Part shown: piece by piece, positions 1 to 6,472 of the stretch
Numbering within the stretch: the first letter of the stretch is position 1
Layout of the letters: each line of letters opens with the position of its first letter
Assembly: GCA_002327225.1 (NCBI GenBank)
Contig: DCUN01000167.1
Coordinates: 9,108 to 16,589 of the forward strand
Source: Desulfobulbaceae bacterium UBA2213
Lineage (GTDB): Bacteria; Desulfobacterota; Desulfobulbia; Desulfobulbales; Desulfocapsaceae
DNA: 7,482 nucleotides
Direction of reading: 5' to 3'
Program-made: the position numbers and the translations under genes
Notes under the pieces: model-generated
The model's input: only the letters and a program-made list of their open reading frames with translations
Told to the model about the DNA's origin: nothing
Database searches by the model: none

Positions 1-30
1 CCCGGATATTTCATAAGAATGATGAATCTG

Positions 31-110
31 CCCGTAGGAGCAACCTTGGACGCAAAAAAGTCACTTCATCAAAACCGACATCAATCGCGACCAAGGTCGC
101 TCCTACGGGG
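31..110. repeat. Inverted pair of GTAG-type REP sequences (REPIN-like)
   Basis: Positions 31-49 and 91-109 are inverted copies of each other, matching at 18 of 19 positions (CCCGTAGGAGC-R-ACCTTGG). Each unit has the GTAG head typical of REP sequences mobilised by RAYT (REP-associated tyrosine transposase) enzymes. The right unit, read on the minus strand from 106 to 87, contains a perfect internal hairpin (GCGACC / GGTCGC, positions 87-100). In the left unit two substitutions break that hairpin, so it looks decayed. About 40 bp separates the two conserved arms, as in REPINs (REP doublets). It lies 3' of tpx and ends before the tpx stop. It could also fold into one large cruciform and act as a 3' transcript end. 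No transposase gene is in the window. The REP identity rests on recognising the motif; copy number in the genome was not checked. Confidence 0.7.
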
Positions 111-167
111 GGCTGCGTGAATTTTATCAAATAGTATAAACAGTTACTCATAAAACACCCCGCCACT

Positions 168-668
168 CTACTTCAAGACCTTCAGGGCCGCCTCATAATC
201 CGGTTCTTCGGTAATCTCCGGAACCAGCTGGCTGTGCAGAACATTGCCCGTCTCATCAATCACCACAACCGCCCGGGCCAGCAACCCGGCCAGCGGCCCG
301 TCAATAATTCGTACTCCGTACCCCTCACCCAGAACGCTGTTGCGCAGTTCGGAAACGGCAATCACCTTGTCAAGGCCTTCCGCCCCGCAAAAACGTGAAT
401 GGGCAAAAGGCAGGTCCCTCGAAGCGCAGAGACAGACAGCATTCTCCTTTTTATCAATCTCGCTGTTGAAACGGCGAACCGAGGTTGCACAAACCGAGGT
501 GTCGATGCTGGGGAAGATATTCAGGACGATCCGTTTTCCTGCATAGTCCTGGAGACTGACATCACTCAGGTCGGTTTTGGTCAGCAGAAAGTCAGGAGCC
601 TTTTCCCCGATCTTCGGCAATGTGCCACAGGTGTTTGACGGGTTGCCCTGCAAGGTGACTTGTGCCAT
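168..668 (-). CDS. tpx: Thiol peroxidase, atypical 2-Cys peroxiredoxin (Tpx)
   Basis: This 166-residue protein is a complete Tpx, close to the 168 residues of the E. coli enzyme. It should reduce hydrogen peroxide and, preferentially, alkyl hydroperoxides, using thioredoxin as reductant. The active-site segment FPSIDTSVCATSVRRFN holds the peroxidatic Cys60 with Thr57; Arg132 (LLARAVVVID) completes the usual Thr/Cys/Arg site. The resolving Cys94 sits in DLPFAHSRFCGAEGL, as expected for the intramolecular Cys60-Cys94 disulfide. The C-terminal EITEEPDYEAAL is also family-typical. Cys81 matches a Cys in E. coli Tpx; Cys14 and Cys79 are extra. No signal peptide is present; family members are cytoplasmic or periplasmic depending on lineage. 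The ATG start is supported by AAGGAG about 7 nt upstream. It is on the same strand as the cytochrome but 267 bp away, so it probably has its own promoter. Confidence 0.96.
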   Translation of the reverse strand: MAQVTLQGNPSNTCGTLPKIGEKAPDFLLTKTDLSDVSLQDYAGKRIVLNIFPSIDTSVCATSVRRFNSEIDKKENAVCLCASRDLPFAHSRFCGAEGLDKVIAVSELRNSVLGEGYGVRIIDGPLAGLLARAVVVIDETGNVLHSQLVPEITEEPDYEAALKVLK

Positions 669-690
669 ATTCTTCTCCTTTATTCAATTG

Positions 691-719
691 TTAATCAGTG
701 CGCCCGAAACCGGTTTCAA
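691..719 (-). promoter_or_regulatory. Candidate tpx promoter
   Basis: On the minus strand TTGAAA (719-714, five of six matches to TTGACA) is followed after 17 bp by GATTAA (696-691, a poor -10). The predicted start would lie about 15-20 nt before the tpx ATG, giving a very short leader that still includes the AAGGAG ribosome site. The -35 is inside the inverted repeat at 701-737, which could therefore be an operator. The weak -10 keeps the confidence low. Confidence 0.3.
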
Positions 720-737
720 TAATCCCGGTTCCGGGCG
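701..737. promoter_or_regulatory. Inverted repeat upstream of tpx
   Basis: CGCCCGAAACCGG (701-713) and CCGGTTCCGGGCG (725-737) are complementary at 12 of 13 positions around an 11-nt loop. The overlapping GAAACCGGTTTC (706-717) is a perfect 12-bp palindrome, so two alternative dyads share one arm. There is no T-run on either side, which argues against an ordinary intrinsic terminator for the upstream cytochrome gene. Its place 33-69 bp before the tpx start suits an operator or a leader structure. No regulator can be named from the sequence. Confidence 0.5.
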
Positions 738-791
738 CGGAAACAACGAAGTCTGACCCCGATGAACGGGATAAGTGCCTTTCGCCGATTG

Positions 792-814
792 TTTTTTTGC
801 AAAAAAAAAAAAAA
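792..814. repeat. Homopolymer pair T7-GC-A14
   Basis: Seven T, then GC, then fourteen A, lie in the 267-bp spacer between the cytochrome stop and the tpx start. The central 16 bp (T7-GC-A7) are a perfect palindrome. On the minus strand this is a T14 run downstream of the cytochrome gene, which could help end its transcript, although I see no clear GC-rich stem just before it. The tract is also prone to replication slippage and sequencing error. Confidence 0.5.
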
Positions 815-935
815 CAGGTAAGCGCAGACTCCGAGAAAACAATCGGTCGGCCACTAAAAATACAATCTGCTCATCTGCTTCCCTCCGCCAACCGTCCTCT
901 GCCGGGGAGTGTCACAGACCCATGTGCCCCCTTAT

Positions 936-2396
936 TTATAATGCTGGGTCCATCTTGACTGACTTGCTGACCATATCGACGATGGGCAGATCAGGCATGG
1001 CGGTAAGACCATAGATGGCCGCAAGATCGATATCCTTCGGCACCGCACCCAGCAAGGCATGGGCGACCTCCTGTTCGGCCTGACGATAGCGCAGCTTTAT
1101 ATCAACCACCAGCGGTTCCTTGGCCTGCGGGGCGGATACCCCATAATAGACATCCTTGTATCCCTTGGGAGGAATGGCGTCTTGCCGGGCAAAAGAAACA
1201 ACTTCCCAGGGATCAATGGCGAAATGGAAGCCCTTGCCCATGCCTTCCGAGTTGAACAGCCGCGCCTCACTGGGCAGAGCCCCTTTCGCATCGACCGTGC
1301 CGGTCGTCATGATCACCTTGCCGTCCAGATCCTTGACCGTCATCTCCAGCCAAATCTGCCGGATATTGGTAAGAGAAGTTGGAAGGTTGTGGCCGGCCCG
1401 GAGATTTTTCACCCGCACCTTGATTTCCGCCAGCTTTTTATCGCGGTAAACCGGGCTCACCTCAAGATCGGCGGCGGCCTGCAGGCGGGCAACGGCCATC
1501 TCATACTTTTTATGAACATTGGCGGCAAGTTCGGCATCCCCGGCCTTCTTTGCCGCCTGCTCGGTCAGGGCATAGATAAGGAAATTCGCGCCGTTGAAGT
1601 AATGACGAAATTCTCCCCTTTCAGGTTTCTTCATTGTATCGGCCGAACGGATAAAGGTGTCAAAGTCAACCATATGGCAATCCTGGCAGGCGATGCCCTT
1701 CACCGCATACGGGCTGTCCTTCCATTCTTTGTAGGTGGATTCTATAGGCGTATGGGTCTCGTAATGATTCACCTGATGACAGTTTGCGCACAATTCCGCC
1801 TGCTTGTGCAATGGCTGTTCCACGCACTCATGAAAATCGTCGCCACATCCCTCTTCCGGCTTGTAGGGGCCATATTTGGTCAGCACCGGTCCCGCCGGAG
1901 TATCCTTGCCCGGCGAAAGGATCAGCGAGCCATTTTCGGGCTGACGATAGGGAGTCTGCCAGCCGGTATGTCCACTCACCGAGTGACACATGTCACAGGA
2001 GACGCCGCTAATAGCAACATCACTCAGACCGCTTATGCCCGGCCCCTTGATCTCGCCGGTCACAACCCCGGCCGGAGTATGACACCCCTCGCACTGCCTG
2101 GCGATATCATGGCCAACGGCCTTCACCGCCTTGTTCAGCTCGCCCTGATAAATCGGATCCTTAAAGGCCAGGGCATGCATGGAGCCTGTCCATTCTTCAT
2201 ACTGCTGCGGATGGCATTCGCCGCATTTTTCGGGCGGGGTGAACCCTGCCCCACTTTTTTTATATTGCAGGAGCGATGGGGCAAATGGATATTCCGCGGG
2301 ATCGGGTTTGTCCATGCTATGCCCCAAACCTGCCACCAGCAGCGTTGCCATAGAGACGCCGCCAAGACCAATAATGAACTTCTTTTTACTTACCAT
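936..2396 (-). CDS. Five-haem c-type cytochrome (cytochrome c554-like haem region)
   Basis: This 486-residue protein is a multihaem cytochrome c. Five CxxCH haem-binding motifs are visible at residues 58-62 (CGECH), 102-106 (CEGCH), 134-138 (CDMCH), 203-207 (CANCH) and 237-241 (CQDCH). A basic N-terminus (KKK) followed by a hydrophobic stretch at about residues 7-24 is a signal peptide or uncleaved anchor, so the haems would be loaded and used in the periplasm. All haem motifs are in the first half. Residues 245-486 carry none and look like a beta-rich domain containing RAGHNLPT (331-340), whose His336 could be a distal haem ligand. An additional Cys pair (184 and 191, CX6C) may form a disulfide. 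The electron donor and acceptor cannot be told; the protein is not NrfA (no CxxCK) and no quinol dehydrogenase or catalytic partner gene is adjacent. The ATG start is supported by AAGGAGG with an 8-nt spacer made only of T. Confidence 0.93.
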   Translation of the reverse strand: MVSKKKFIIGLGGVSMATLLVAGLGHSMDKPDPAEYPFAPSLLQYKKSGAGFTPPEKCGECHPQQYEEWTGSMHALAFKDPIYQGELNKAVKAVGHDIARQCEGCHTPAGVVTGEIKGPGISGLSDVAISGVSCDMCHSVSGHTGWQTPYRQPENGSLILSPGKDTPAGPVLTKYGPYKPEEGCGDDFHECVEQPLHKQAELCANCHQVNHYETHTPIESTYKEWKDSPYAVKGIACQDCHMVDFDTFIRSADTMKKPERGEFRHYFNGANFLIYALTEQAAKKAGDAELAANVHKKYEMAVARLQAAADLEVSPVYRDKKLAEIKVRVKNLRAGHNLPTSLTNIRQIWLEMTVKDLDGKVIMTTGTVDAKGALPSEARLFNSEGMGKGFHFAIDPWEVVSFARQDAIPPKGYKDVYYGVSAPQAKEPLVVDIKLRYRQAEQEVAHALLGAVPKDIDLAAIYGLTAMPDLPIVDMVSKSVKMDPAL

Positions 2397-2442
2397 AAAA
2401 AAAACCTCCTTTTATTTAAAAAATTGAAGAGTTAACAGTATT

Positions 2443-2472
2443 ATGATAATAATTATTCCTAGATTCTATCAA
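2443..2472 (-). promoter_or_regulatory. Candidate promoter of the cytochrome gene
   Basis: On the minus strand TTGATA (2472-2467, five of six to the -35 consensus) and TATCAT (2448-2443, five of six to the -10 consensus) are 18 bp apart. The predicted start near 2436 gives a leader of about 40 nt carrying the AAGGAGG site. T-rich sequence immediately upstream of the -35 could act as an UP element. The region is so AT-rich that chance matches are likely. Confidence 0.42.
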
Positions 2473-2503
2473 AAAAAATCCACAACACCTAGCAAAAAAA
2501 ATC
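2470..2503. repeat. 11-bp direct repeat CAAAAAAAATC, two copies 23 bp apart
   Basis: The sequence CAAAAAAAATC occurs at 2470-2480 and again at 2493-2503. The 23-bp period is close to two helical turns, so both copies face the same side of the helix. On the minus strand the proximal copy (GATTTTTTTTG) overlaps the candidate -35 TTGATA of the cytochrome promoter and the distal copy lies in the UP-element zone. A-tract bending or a protein site are both possible. Confidence 0.55.
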
Positions 2504-2618
2504 AGTATTTAATAATTTACTGTTTGGACGTTAAACGATGTGAAGTATGTACGAAAAAATTCTGTTGATTGTATGGTTCAAAATTCTAAAAAAAAGTCTT
2601 TTTTCGAGATTGTCAAAT

Positions 2619-2647
2619 TTTACATTGAATTTTCATAGATATAGAAT
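2619..2647 (+). promoter_or_regulatory. Candidate sigma-70 promoter of the secretion operon
   Basis: TTTACA (2619-2624) and TAGAAT (2642-2647) each match the consensus hexamers at five of six positions and are exactly 17 bp apart. This is the best plus-strand promoter I see in the gap. It predicts a start at about 2653-2655 and a leader of about 220 nt before the GTG of the ABC transporter gene. AT-richness lowers certainty. Confidence 0.5.
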
Positions 2648-2656
2648 AAATAATAA

Positions 2657-2684
2657 ATGTAATTCTCCTTGGAGAGAAATACAT
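2657..2684 (+). promoter_or_regulatory. Stem-loop at the predicted 5' end of the secretion operon transcript
   Basis: Arms ATGTAATTCTC (2657-2667) and GAGAAATACAT (2674-2684) pair at 10 of 11 positions around the 6-nt loop CTTGGA. It begins within a few nucleotides of the start predicted from the promoter at 2619-2647. The downstream arm and loop contain GGAGAG (2671-2676), a Shine-Dalgarno-like sequence, 7 nt before a TTG codon at 2684. It may be an operator, a transcript-stabilising 5' stem or a translation-control hairpin; the sequence does not decide between these. Confidence 0.5.
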
Positions 2685-2765
2685 TGGAAGAAAATTTACG
2701 AATACGCAGCGCATGCATTCCTGTGATCCCAAGAATGAATCCATCTTTTTTTTATATTATTTCCG

Positions 2766-2771
2766 TATAAT
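2766..2771 (+). promoter_or_regulatory. Consensus -10 hexamer without a -35
   Basis: TATAAT is a perfect -10, about 100 bp before the GTG at 2873, but the sequence 16-18 bp upstream (within the T8 run at 2746-2753 and just before it) bears no resemblance to a -35, and there is no extended TGN. It could be an activator-dependent promoter or a chance occurrence in AT-rich DNA. Confidence 0.22.
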
Positions 2772-2872
2772 TTCAGGATAATAACCTTACTGAACAAGGC
2801 TGAGTCTTCGCATAAACAGCGTTTGACGTGAGAATGCCGACTTGGCCAAGATAGACTAAAATAGAGGGTGCA

Positions 2873-5062
2873 GTGGAGAAAGAAAAGCTACTTTCAGAAA
2901 AACCCAGCAATCACGAGGACGCCGAGAAAGGCGTGCTTCGCGACGATGTCGACCCTTTGCTCGAATGTCTGTTGATTGTGGCCAGATCGCATGGCCGGGC
3001 CATAACCCGTGATGCCGCCCTCTCCGGACTTCCCCTGGAGCGCCAGTCGCGTCTTACGCCCAGTCTTTTTTCGCGGGCCGCCAGACGTGCCGGCCTGACC
3101 TGCAATGTCATCCACCGTCCGCTCGCAAAACTCAATCCCCACCTTTTCCCCACCGTTCTTTTTCTGGATGACAAGGAGGCCTGTGTGCTCCTCAACTGGA
3201 GCGAGGATGGCAACAGCGGACAGGTGATCCTCCCTGAACTGGGAGAGGCTGAGATCGAACTGACCAGGGAAGAACTGACCTCCCGCTACAGCGGTATGGC
3301 CATCCTGGCTCGGCCTCGTTACACCTTTGACGCCCGGGCCCCGGAGGTGGGAGATGTCAAGAGTCGTCACTGGTTCTGGGGGGCCCTGCTGGAAAATATG
3401 CCCCTCTACCGGGACGTCCTGCTCTCCGCTTTTCTGATCAGCCTGTTTGCCGTAGCCCTGCCCCTGTTCATCATGAATGTCTACGACCGGGTAGTGCCTA
3501 ACCACGCCTTCGAGACTCTATGGGTGCTGGCTATCGGCGTGACCATCGTCCTGGTGGCGGATGCGACGGCACGCACCATGCGGGGTTATTTCCTTGATCT
3601 TGCCAGCAGTCGGGTGGACGTGAAACTTTCTGCCTACATCATGGAACGAGTACTTGGCATCCGCCTGGAAAACCGGCCTGTAAGTGCCGGCTCTTTTGCC
3701 GCCAACCTGCGTTCCTTTGAAACCGTACGCGATTTCATCACCTCGGCCACGGTAACGGCCTTCATCGACCTACCTTTTGCCTTGATCTTTATCCTGGTGA
3801 TCGCCTGGATCGCCTGGCCCGTAATTCTTCCCATTCTGGCAGGCATGTTGCTGGTACTCCTGTTCGGACTGACGGTACAAAAGAAGATGCACGCCCTTTC
3901 CGAGACGACTTATCGGGCCAGTGCCCAACGCAACGCTACGCTGATCGAAAGCCTTGTAGGGCTGGAGACGATCAAGACCCTGGGTGCTGAGGGGTTGATG
4001 CAGCGCAAATGGGAAGCGTCCGCCGCCTTTCTCGCCCGCACCGGAGCGCGGCTGCGCCTGCTCTCCTCTTCCACTCTCAACATCGCCATCTGGACTCAGC
4101 AGCTGGTCACGGTGGCGGTCATTATCACCGGGGTCTATCTCATCACCAAAGGCGAACTCTCCATGGGCGGCCTCATCGCCTGCTCCATGCTTTCCTCACG
4201 GGCCATGGCCCCCATCGGCCAGGTGGCCGGGCTGATCACCCAGTACCACAATGCCACCACAGCCCTGAGCTCCCTCAACGAGATCCTCAAAAATCCCGTG
4301 GAACGTCCCGACGATGCCCGATTCCTCTCCCGCAGCTCCTTTCGCGGCACCATTGAGTTCAAGGATGTCAGCTTCACGTATCCCGGGCAGGAGATGAATG
4401 CCCTGCGCAATGTTTCCCTGCGCATCAACCCCGGTGAGCATGTGGCCATCCTGGGCAGGGTGGGTTCAGGAAAAACCACCCTGCAGAAGCTTATTCTCGG
4501 ACTCTACCAGCCCACCTCCGGTTCGGTGCTCATCGACGGGATCGACCTGCGCCAGATTGATCCCGCCGAACTGCGACGTCAGGTCGGCTATGTCCCGCAG
4601 GATGTGACTCTTTTCTACGGTACCCTGCGGGATAATCTGACCATGGGCATGCCCGCGGCTGACGATGGCGCGGTTCTGGCCGCAGCTGAGCTCTGCGGCA
4701 TCCTCGATTTTGTCAACATTCATCCCCAGGGGTTTGACATGATGGTGGGCGAACGAGGCGAGTCTCTTTCAGGTGGCCAGCGCCAGCGAGTGGCCCTGGG
4801 GAGAGCCCTTATCGGCGAGCCGCCCATCCTGCTGCTGGATGAACCCACCGGCTCCATGGACCACTCCAGTGAAGAGGAGATCAAGACGCGGCTGCGGAGC
4901 TATGCGGAGGGCAAGACCATGTTCGTCATCACCCACCGCACTTCCCTGCTCGAACTGGTGGATCGAATCATCGTCATCGATTCCGGCCGCATCATGGCGG
5001 ACGGGCCCAAGGCCCAGGTAGTGGAGGCGTTGCGTCAAGGGCGCATCGGGAAAGCAGCATGA
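2873..5062 (+). CDS. Type I secretion ABC transporter, LapB/LssB type
   Basis: This 729-residue protein is a full-length type I secretion permease/ATPase, which would power export of an unfolded adhesin across both membranes together with the HlyD-like partner and an outer-membrane channel. Residues about 25-150 form a C39-like domain without protease residues: the DPLLECLLIVARSHGR segment has Pro where the catalytic Cys would be. About six membrane segments follow (near 182-204, 215-232, 296-315, 317-334, 404-424 and 431-450). The ATPase has Walker A GRVGSGKTT (528-536), Q-loop Gln576, signature LSGGQ (632-636), Walker B ILLLDE (652-657) and switch His688. The start is GTG with a weak GAGGG site 4 nt upstream; an in-frame stop at 2852-2854 and no other start codon in between fix it. 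It overlaps the next gene by ATGA, so the two are translationally coupled. It is most like LapB; no protease-type cleavage of a double-glycine leader is expected. Confidence 0.95.
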   Translation: MEKEKLLSEKPSNHEDAEKGVLRDDVDPLLECLLIVARSHGRAITRDAALSGLPLERQSRLTPSLFSRAARRAGLTCNVIHRPLAKLNPHLFPTVLFLDDKEACVLLNWSEDGNSGQVILPELGEAEIELTREELTSRYSGMAILARPRYTFDARAPEVGDVKSRHWFWGALLENMPLYRDVLLSAFLISLFAVALPLFIMNVYDRVVPNHAFETLWVLAIGVTIVLVADATARTMRGYFLDLASSRVDVKLSAYIMERVLGIRLENRPVSAGSFAANLRSFETVRDFITSATVTAFIDLPFALIFILVIAWIAWPVILPILAGMLLVLLFGLTVQKKMHALSETTYRASAQRNATLIESLVGLETIKTLGAEGLMQRKWEASAAFLARTGARLRLLSSSTLNIAIWTQQLVTVAVIITGVYLITKGELSMGGLIACSMLSSRAMAPIGQVAGLITQYHNATTALSSLNEILKNPVERPDDARFLSRSSFRGTIEFKDVSFTYPGQEMNALRNVSLRINPGEHVAILGRVGSGKTTLQKLILGLYQPTSGSVLIDGIDLRQIDPAELRRQVGYVPQDVTLFYGTLRDNLTMGMPAADDGAVLAAAELCGILDFVNIHPQGFDMMVGERGESLSGGQRQRVALGRALIGEPPILLLDEPTGSMDHSSEEEIKTRLRSYAEGKTMFVITHRTSLLELVDRIIVIDSGRIMADGPKAQVVEALRQGRIGKAA

Positions 5063-6411
5063 TCGGACGATTCCTTGATTCCCTGCTCGAAAAAAGACTC
5101 CCCCTGCGGCCCGACGGCAATAAAGACTGGGCTGCCGATGCGGACTGGGCTCTTCTGGATCAGGAACCTCTGCGGGCCCGCGCCCTCCTGCATTTGAGTG
5201 TTATTGTCCTTGTGTCCCTGGTTGTCTGGGCAGCCTTTGCCGAGATCGATGAGATCACCCGCGGGCAAGGTAAAGTCATCCCCTCAAGCCAGATCCAGAT
5301 CGTGCAGTCAATGGACGGAGGTATTGTCTCGGAAATCCTGGTGCGGGAAGGGGAAACCGTGACCCCTGGCCAGGTTCTGCTGCGCATCGACCCCACCCGC
5401 TTCCTTTCCTCTCTGCGGGAGAACCGGTCCCAGTTTCTTGCCTTGCAGGCAAAGGCCGAGCGCCTCAAGGCCCTGTCAGAAGGGCGTCTCTTTGAGCCAT
5501 CCGCCGAACTGCTGGCTGAAATTCCAGAAACTGTCGAGCGGGAACGAAGACTCTATTCCTCCAGCCGCGATGGGCTTGACGCCAACATAAGCATAGCGCG
5601 TCAGCAGCTTGAGCAGCGCCAGCAGGAGCTTAACGAGGCCCACTCCCGGCAAACACAGGTGAGGCGCAGTCTGGAACTGGCCGCCAAAGAGCTGGCCATA
5701 TCCAAACCCCTGAAGGCATCGGGCGCGGTGTCGGAGATGGACCTGTTGCGCCTGGAGCGGGAAGTGGTGCGAATGACCGGGGAACAAGGCCAGGTGGTGG
5801 CTCAGATCGACCGCCTGTCGTCCTCCATCCTGGAGGCAGAGAAAAAGATCCAGGAGGTTGAAATTCTTTTTCGCAACCAGATCCGCGGCGAACTCTCTGA
5901 GGTCATGGGCAAGCTGGGTATGCTCACCGAGGGAAGTTCCGCCCTGGCCGATCGTGTCAAGCACGCGGAGGTCAGGTCTCCGGTTCGCGGCACCATAAAA
6001 CGACTGCTGGTTACGACGATAGGCGGGGTGGTACAGCCGGGCCGGGAGGTGGTGGAAGTGGTTCCCCTGGACGATGCCCTCTTGCTGGAGGCCCAGATCA
6101 ACCCCAAGGACATTGGCTTTCTCCACCCCGGACAAGAGGCCCTGGTCAAATTCACGGCCTATGATTTTTCCATCTACGGAGGCCTCAAGGCGGTGGTGGA
6201 ACACATCGGCGCTGATACGGTCATGGATGAGCGCGGCAACGTCTTTTATGTGATTCGGGTGCGCACCGTAGAATCAAGCCTAGGGAAAGACCTGCCCATC
6301 ATCCCGGGCATGGTGGCACAGGTGGACATCATGACCGGGAAAAAAACCATCCTTAAATACCTGCTCAAGCCCGTGTTGCGGGCCAAAGCCAATGCCATGA
6401 GAGAGCGATAA
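5059..6411 (+). CDS. HlyD-family membrane-fusion (adaptor) protein, LapC type
   Basis: This 450-residue protein is the periplasmic adaptor linking the ABC transporter to a TolC-like channel. A short cytoplasmic N-terminus is followed by one membrane segment at about residues 43-61 (inside-out anchor, no cleavage site). A first half-lipoyl/barrel strand set follows (VQSMDGGIVSEILVREGETV, 82-101), then a long helical coiled-coil region (about 115-290, rich in Glu, Gln, Arg and Leu). The chain then returns through a barrel starting at RSPVRGTIKRL (307-317). The C-terminus PGMVAQVDIMTGKKTILKYLLKP is the family hallmark. Length and layout fit type I secretion adaptors such as HlyD and LapC rather than RND-type adaptors. 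Its ATG lies inside the stop of the transporter gene (4-bp overlap), so the pair is made in coordinated amounts. No TolC homologue is found within the window. Confidence 0.95.
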   Translation: MIGRFLDSLLEKRLPLRPDGNKDWAADADWALLDQEPLRARALLHLSVIVLVSLVVWAAFAEIDEITRGQGKVIPSSQIQIVQSMDGGIVSEILVREGETVTPGQVLLRIDPTRFLSSLRENRSQFLALQAKAERLKALSEGRLFEPSAELLAEIPETVERERRLYSSSRDGLDANISIARQQLEQRQQELNEAHSRQTQVRRSLELAAKELAISKPLKASGAVSEMDLLRLEREVVRMTGEQGQVVAQIDRLSSSILEAEKKIQEVEILFRNQIRGELSEVMGKLGMLTEGSSALADRVKHAEVRSPVRGTIKRLLVTTIGGVVQPGREVVEVVPLDDALLLEAQINPKDIGFLHPGQEALVKFTAYDFSIYGGLKAVVEHIGADTVMDERGNVFYVIRVRTVESSLGKDLPIIPGMVAQVDIMTGKKTILKYLLKPVLRAKANAMRER

Positions 6412-6439
6412 CAACCTTACCTTTCTGAATGAAGTCAAT

Positions 6440-6472
6440 GGGCACCACGGAAGTGTCGTCCTTTTATCTTTT
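6440..6472 (+). terminator. Candidate intrinsic terminator or attenuator after the hlyD-like gene
   Basis: In RNA, GGGC (6440-6443) pairs with GUCC (6458-6461, one G-U pair) and CAC (6446-6448) with GUG (6453-6455). These two stems are separated by a 2x2 internal loop and capped by a GGAA tetraloop. The stem is directly followed by UUUUAUCUUUUAU. It lies 29 nt past the hlyD-like stop. The interrupted stem suggests partial rather than complete termination, which would lower expression of the following regulator relative to the exporter. Confidence 0.4.

Larger units (their letters stand above)
2397..2872. other. 476-bp AT-rich divergent intergenic region
   Basis: This gap separates the minus-strand cytochrome from the plus-strand secretion operon and is visibly much richer in A and T than the genes on either side. 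It holds candidate promoters for both directions (2443-2472 minus; 2619-2647 plus), an 11-bp direct repeat, several 8-nt A or T tracts (2397-2404, 2471-2478, 2494-2501, 2588-2595, 2746-2753), a stem-loop at 2657-2684 and a 10-bp palindrome CTTGGCCAAG (2841-2850) just before the GTG start at 2873. I see no complete gene longer than about 30 codons in it, no tRNA and no clear riboswitch consensus. Confidence 0.85.

Noticed and set aside
751..770. GTCTGACCCC and nearby CCCG/CGGG as part of a second dispersed repeat
   Set aside because: The resemblance to other intergenic repeats is from memory only, and the stem is just 4 bp. Nothing in the window supports it.
1059..2435. A 458-codon open frame on the plus strand, antisense to the cytochrome gene
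   Set aside because: It is the shadow of the minus-strand cytochrome, which has five CxxCH motifs, a signal sequence and a strong ribosome site. The plus-strand product has no recognisable domain and no ribosome site was evident.
2713..2781. Small ATG-started frame of 22 codons in the secretion-operon leader
   Set aside because: No Shine-Dalgarno sequence precedes it and it overlaps the T8 run and the TATAAT. The overlapping TTG-started frame at 2684 has a better ribosome site and is discussed instead.
2823..2862. TTGACG (2823-2828) and TAAAAT (2857-2862) as a promoter just before the transporter gene
   Set aside because: The 28-bp spacing is far outside the usable range, and no good -10 lies 16-18 bp after the TTGACG.
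2894..3505. A 203-codon minus-strand frame inside the ABC transporter gene
   Set aside because: It is antisense to the C39-like and first membrane regions of a clear transporter and has no recognisable features.
5476..6204. A 242-codon minus-strand frame inside the hlyD-like gene
   Set aside because: The sense frame gives a textbook HlyD adaptor. The antisense product has no recognisable motif and probably results from GC-biased codon use.
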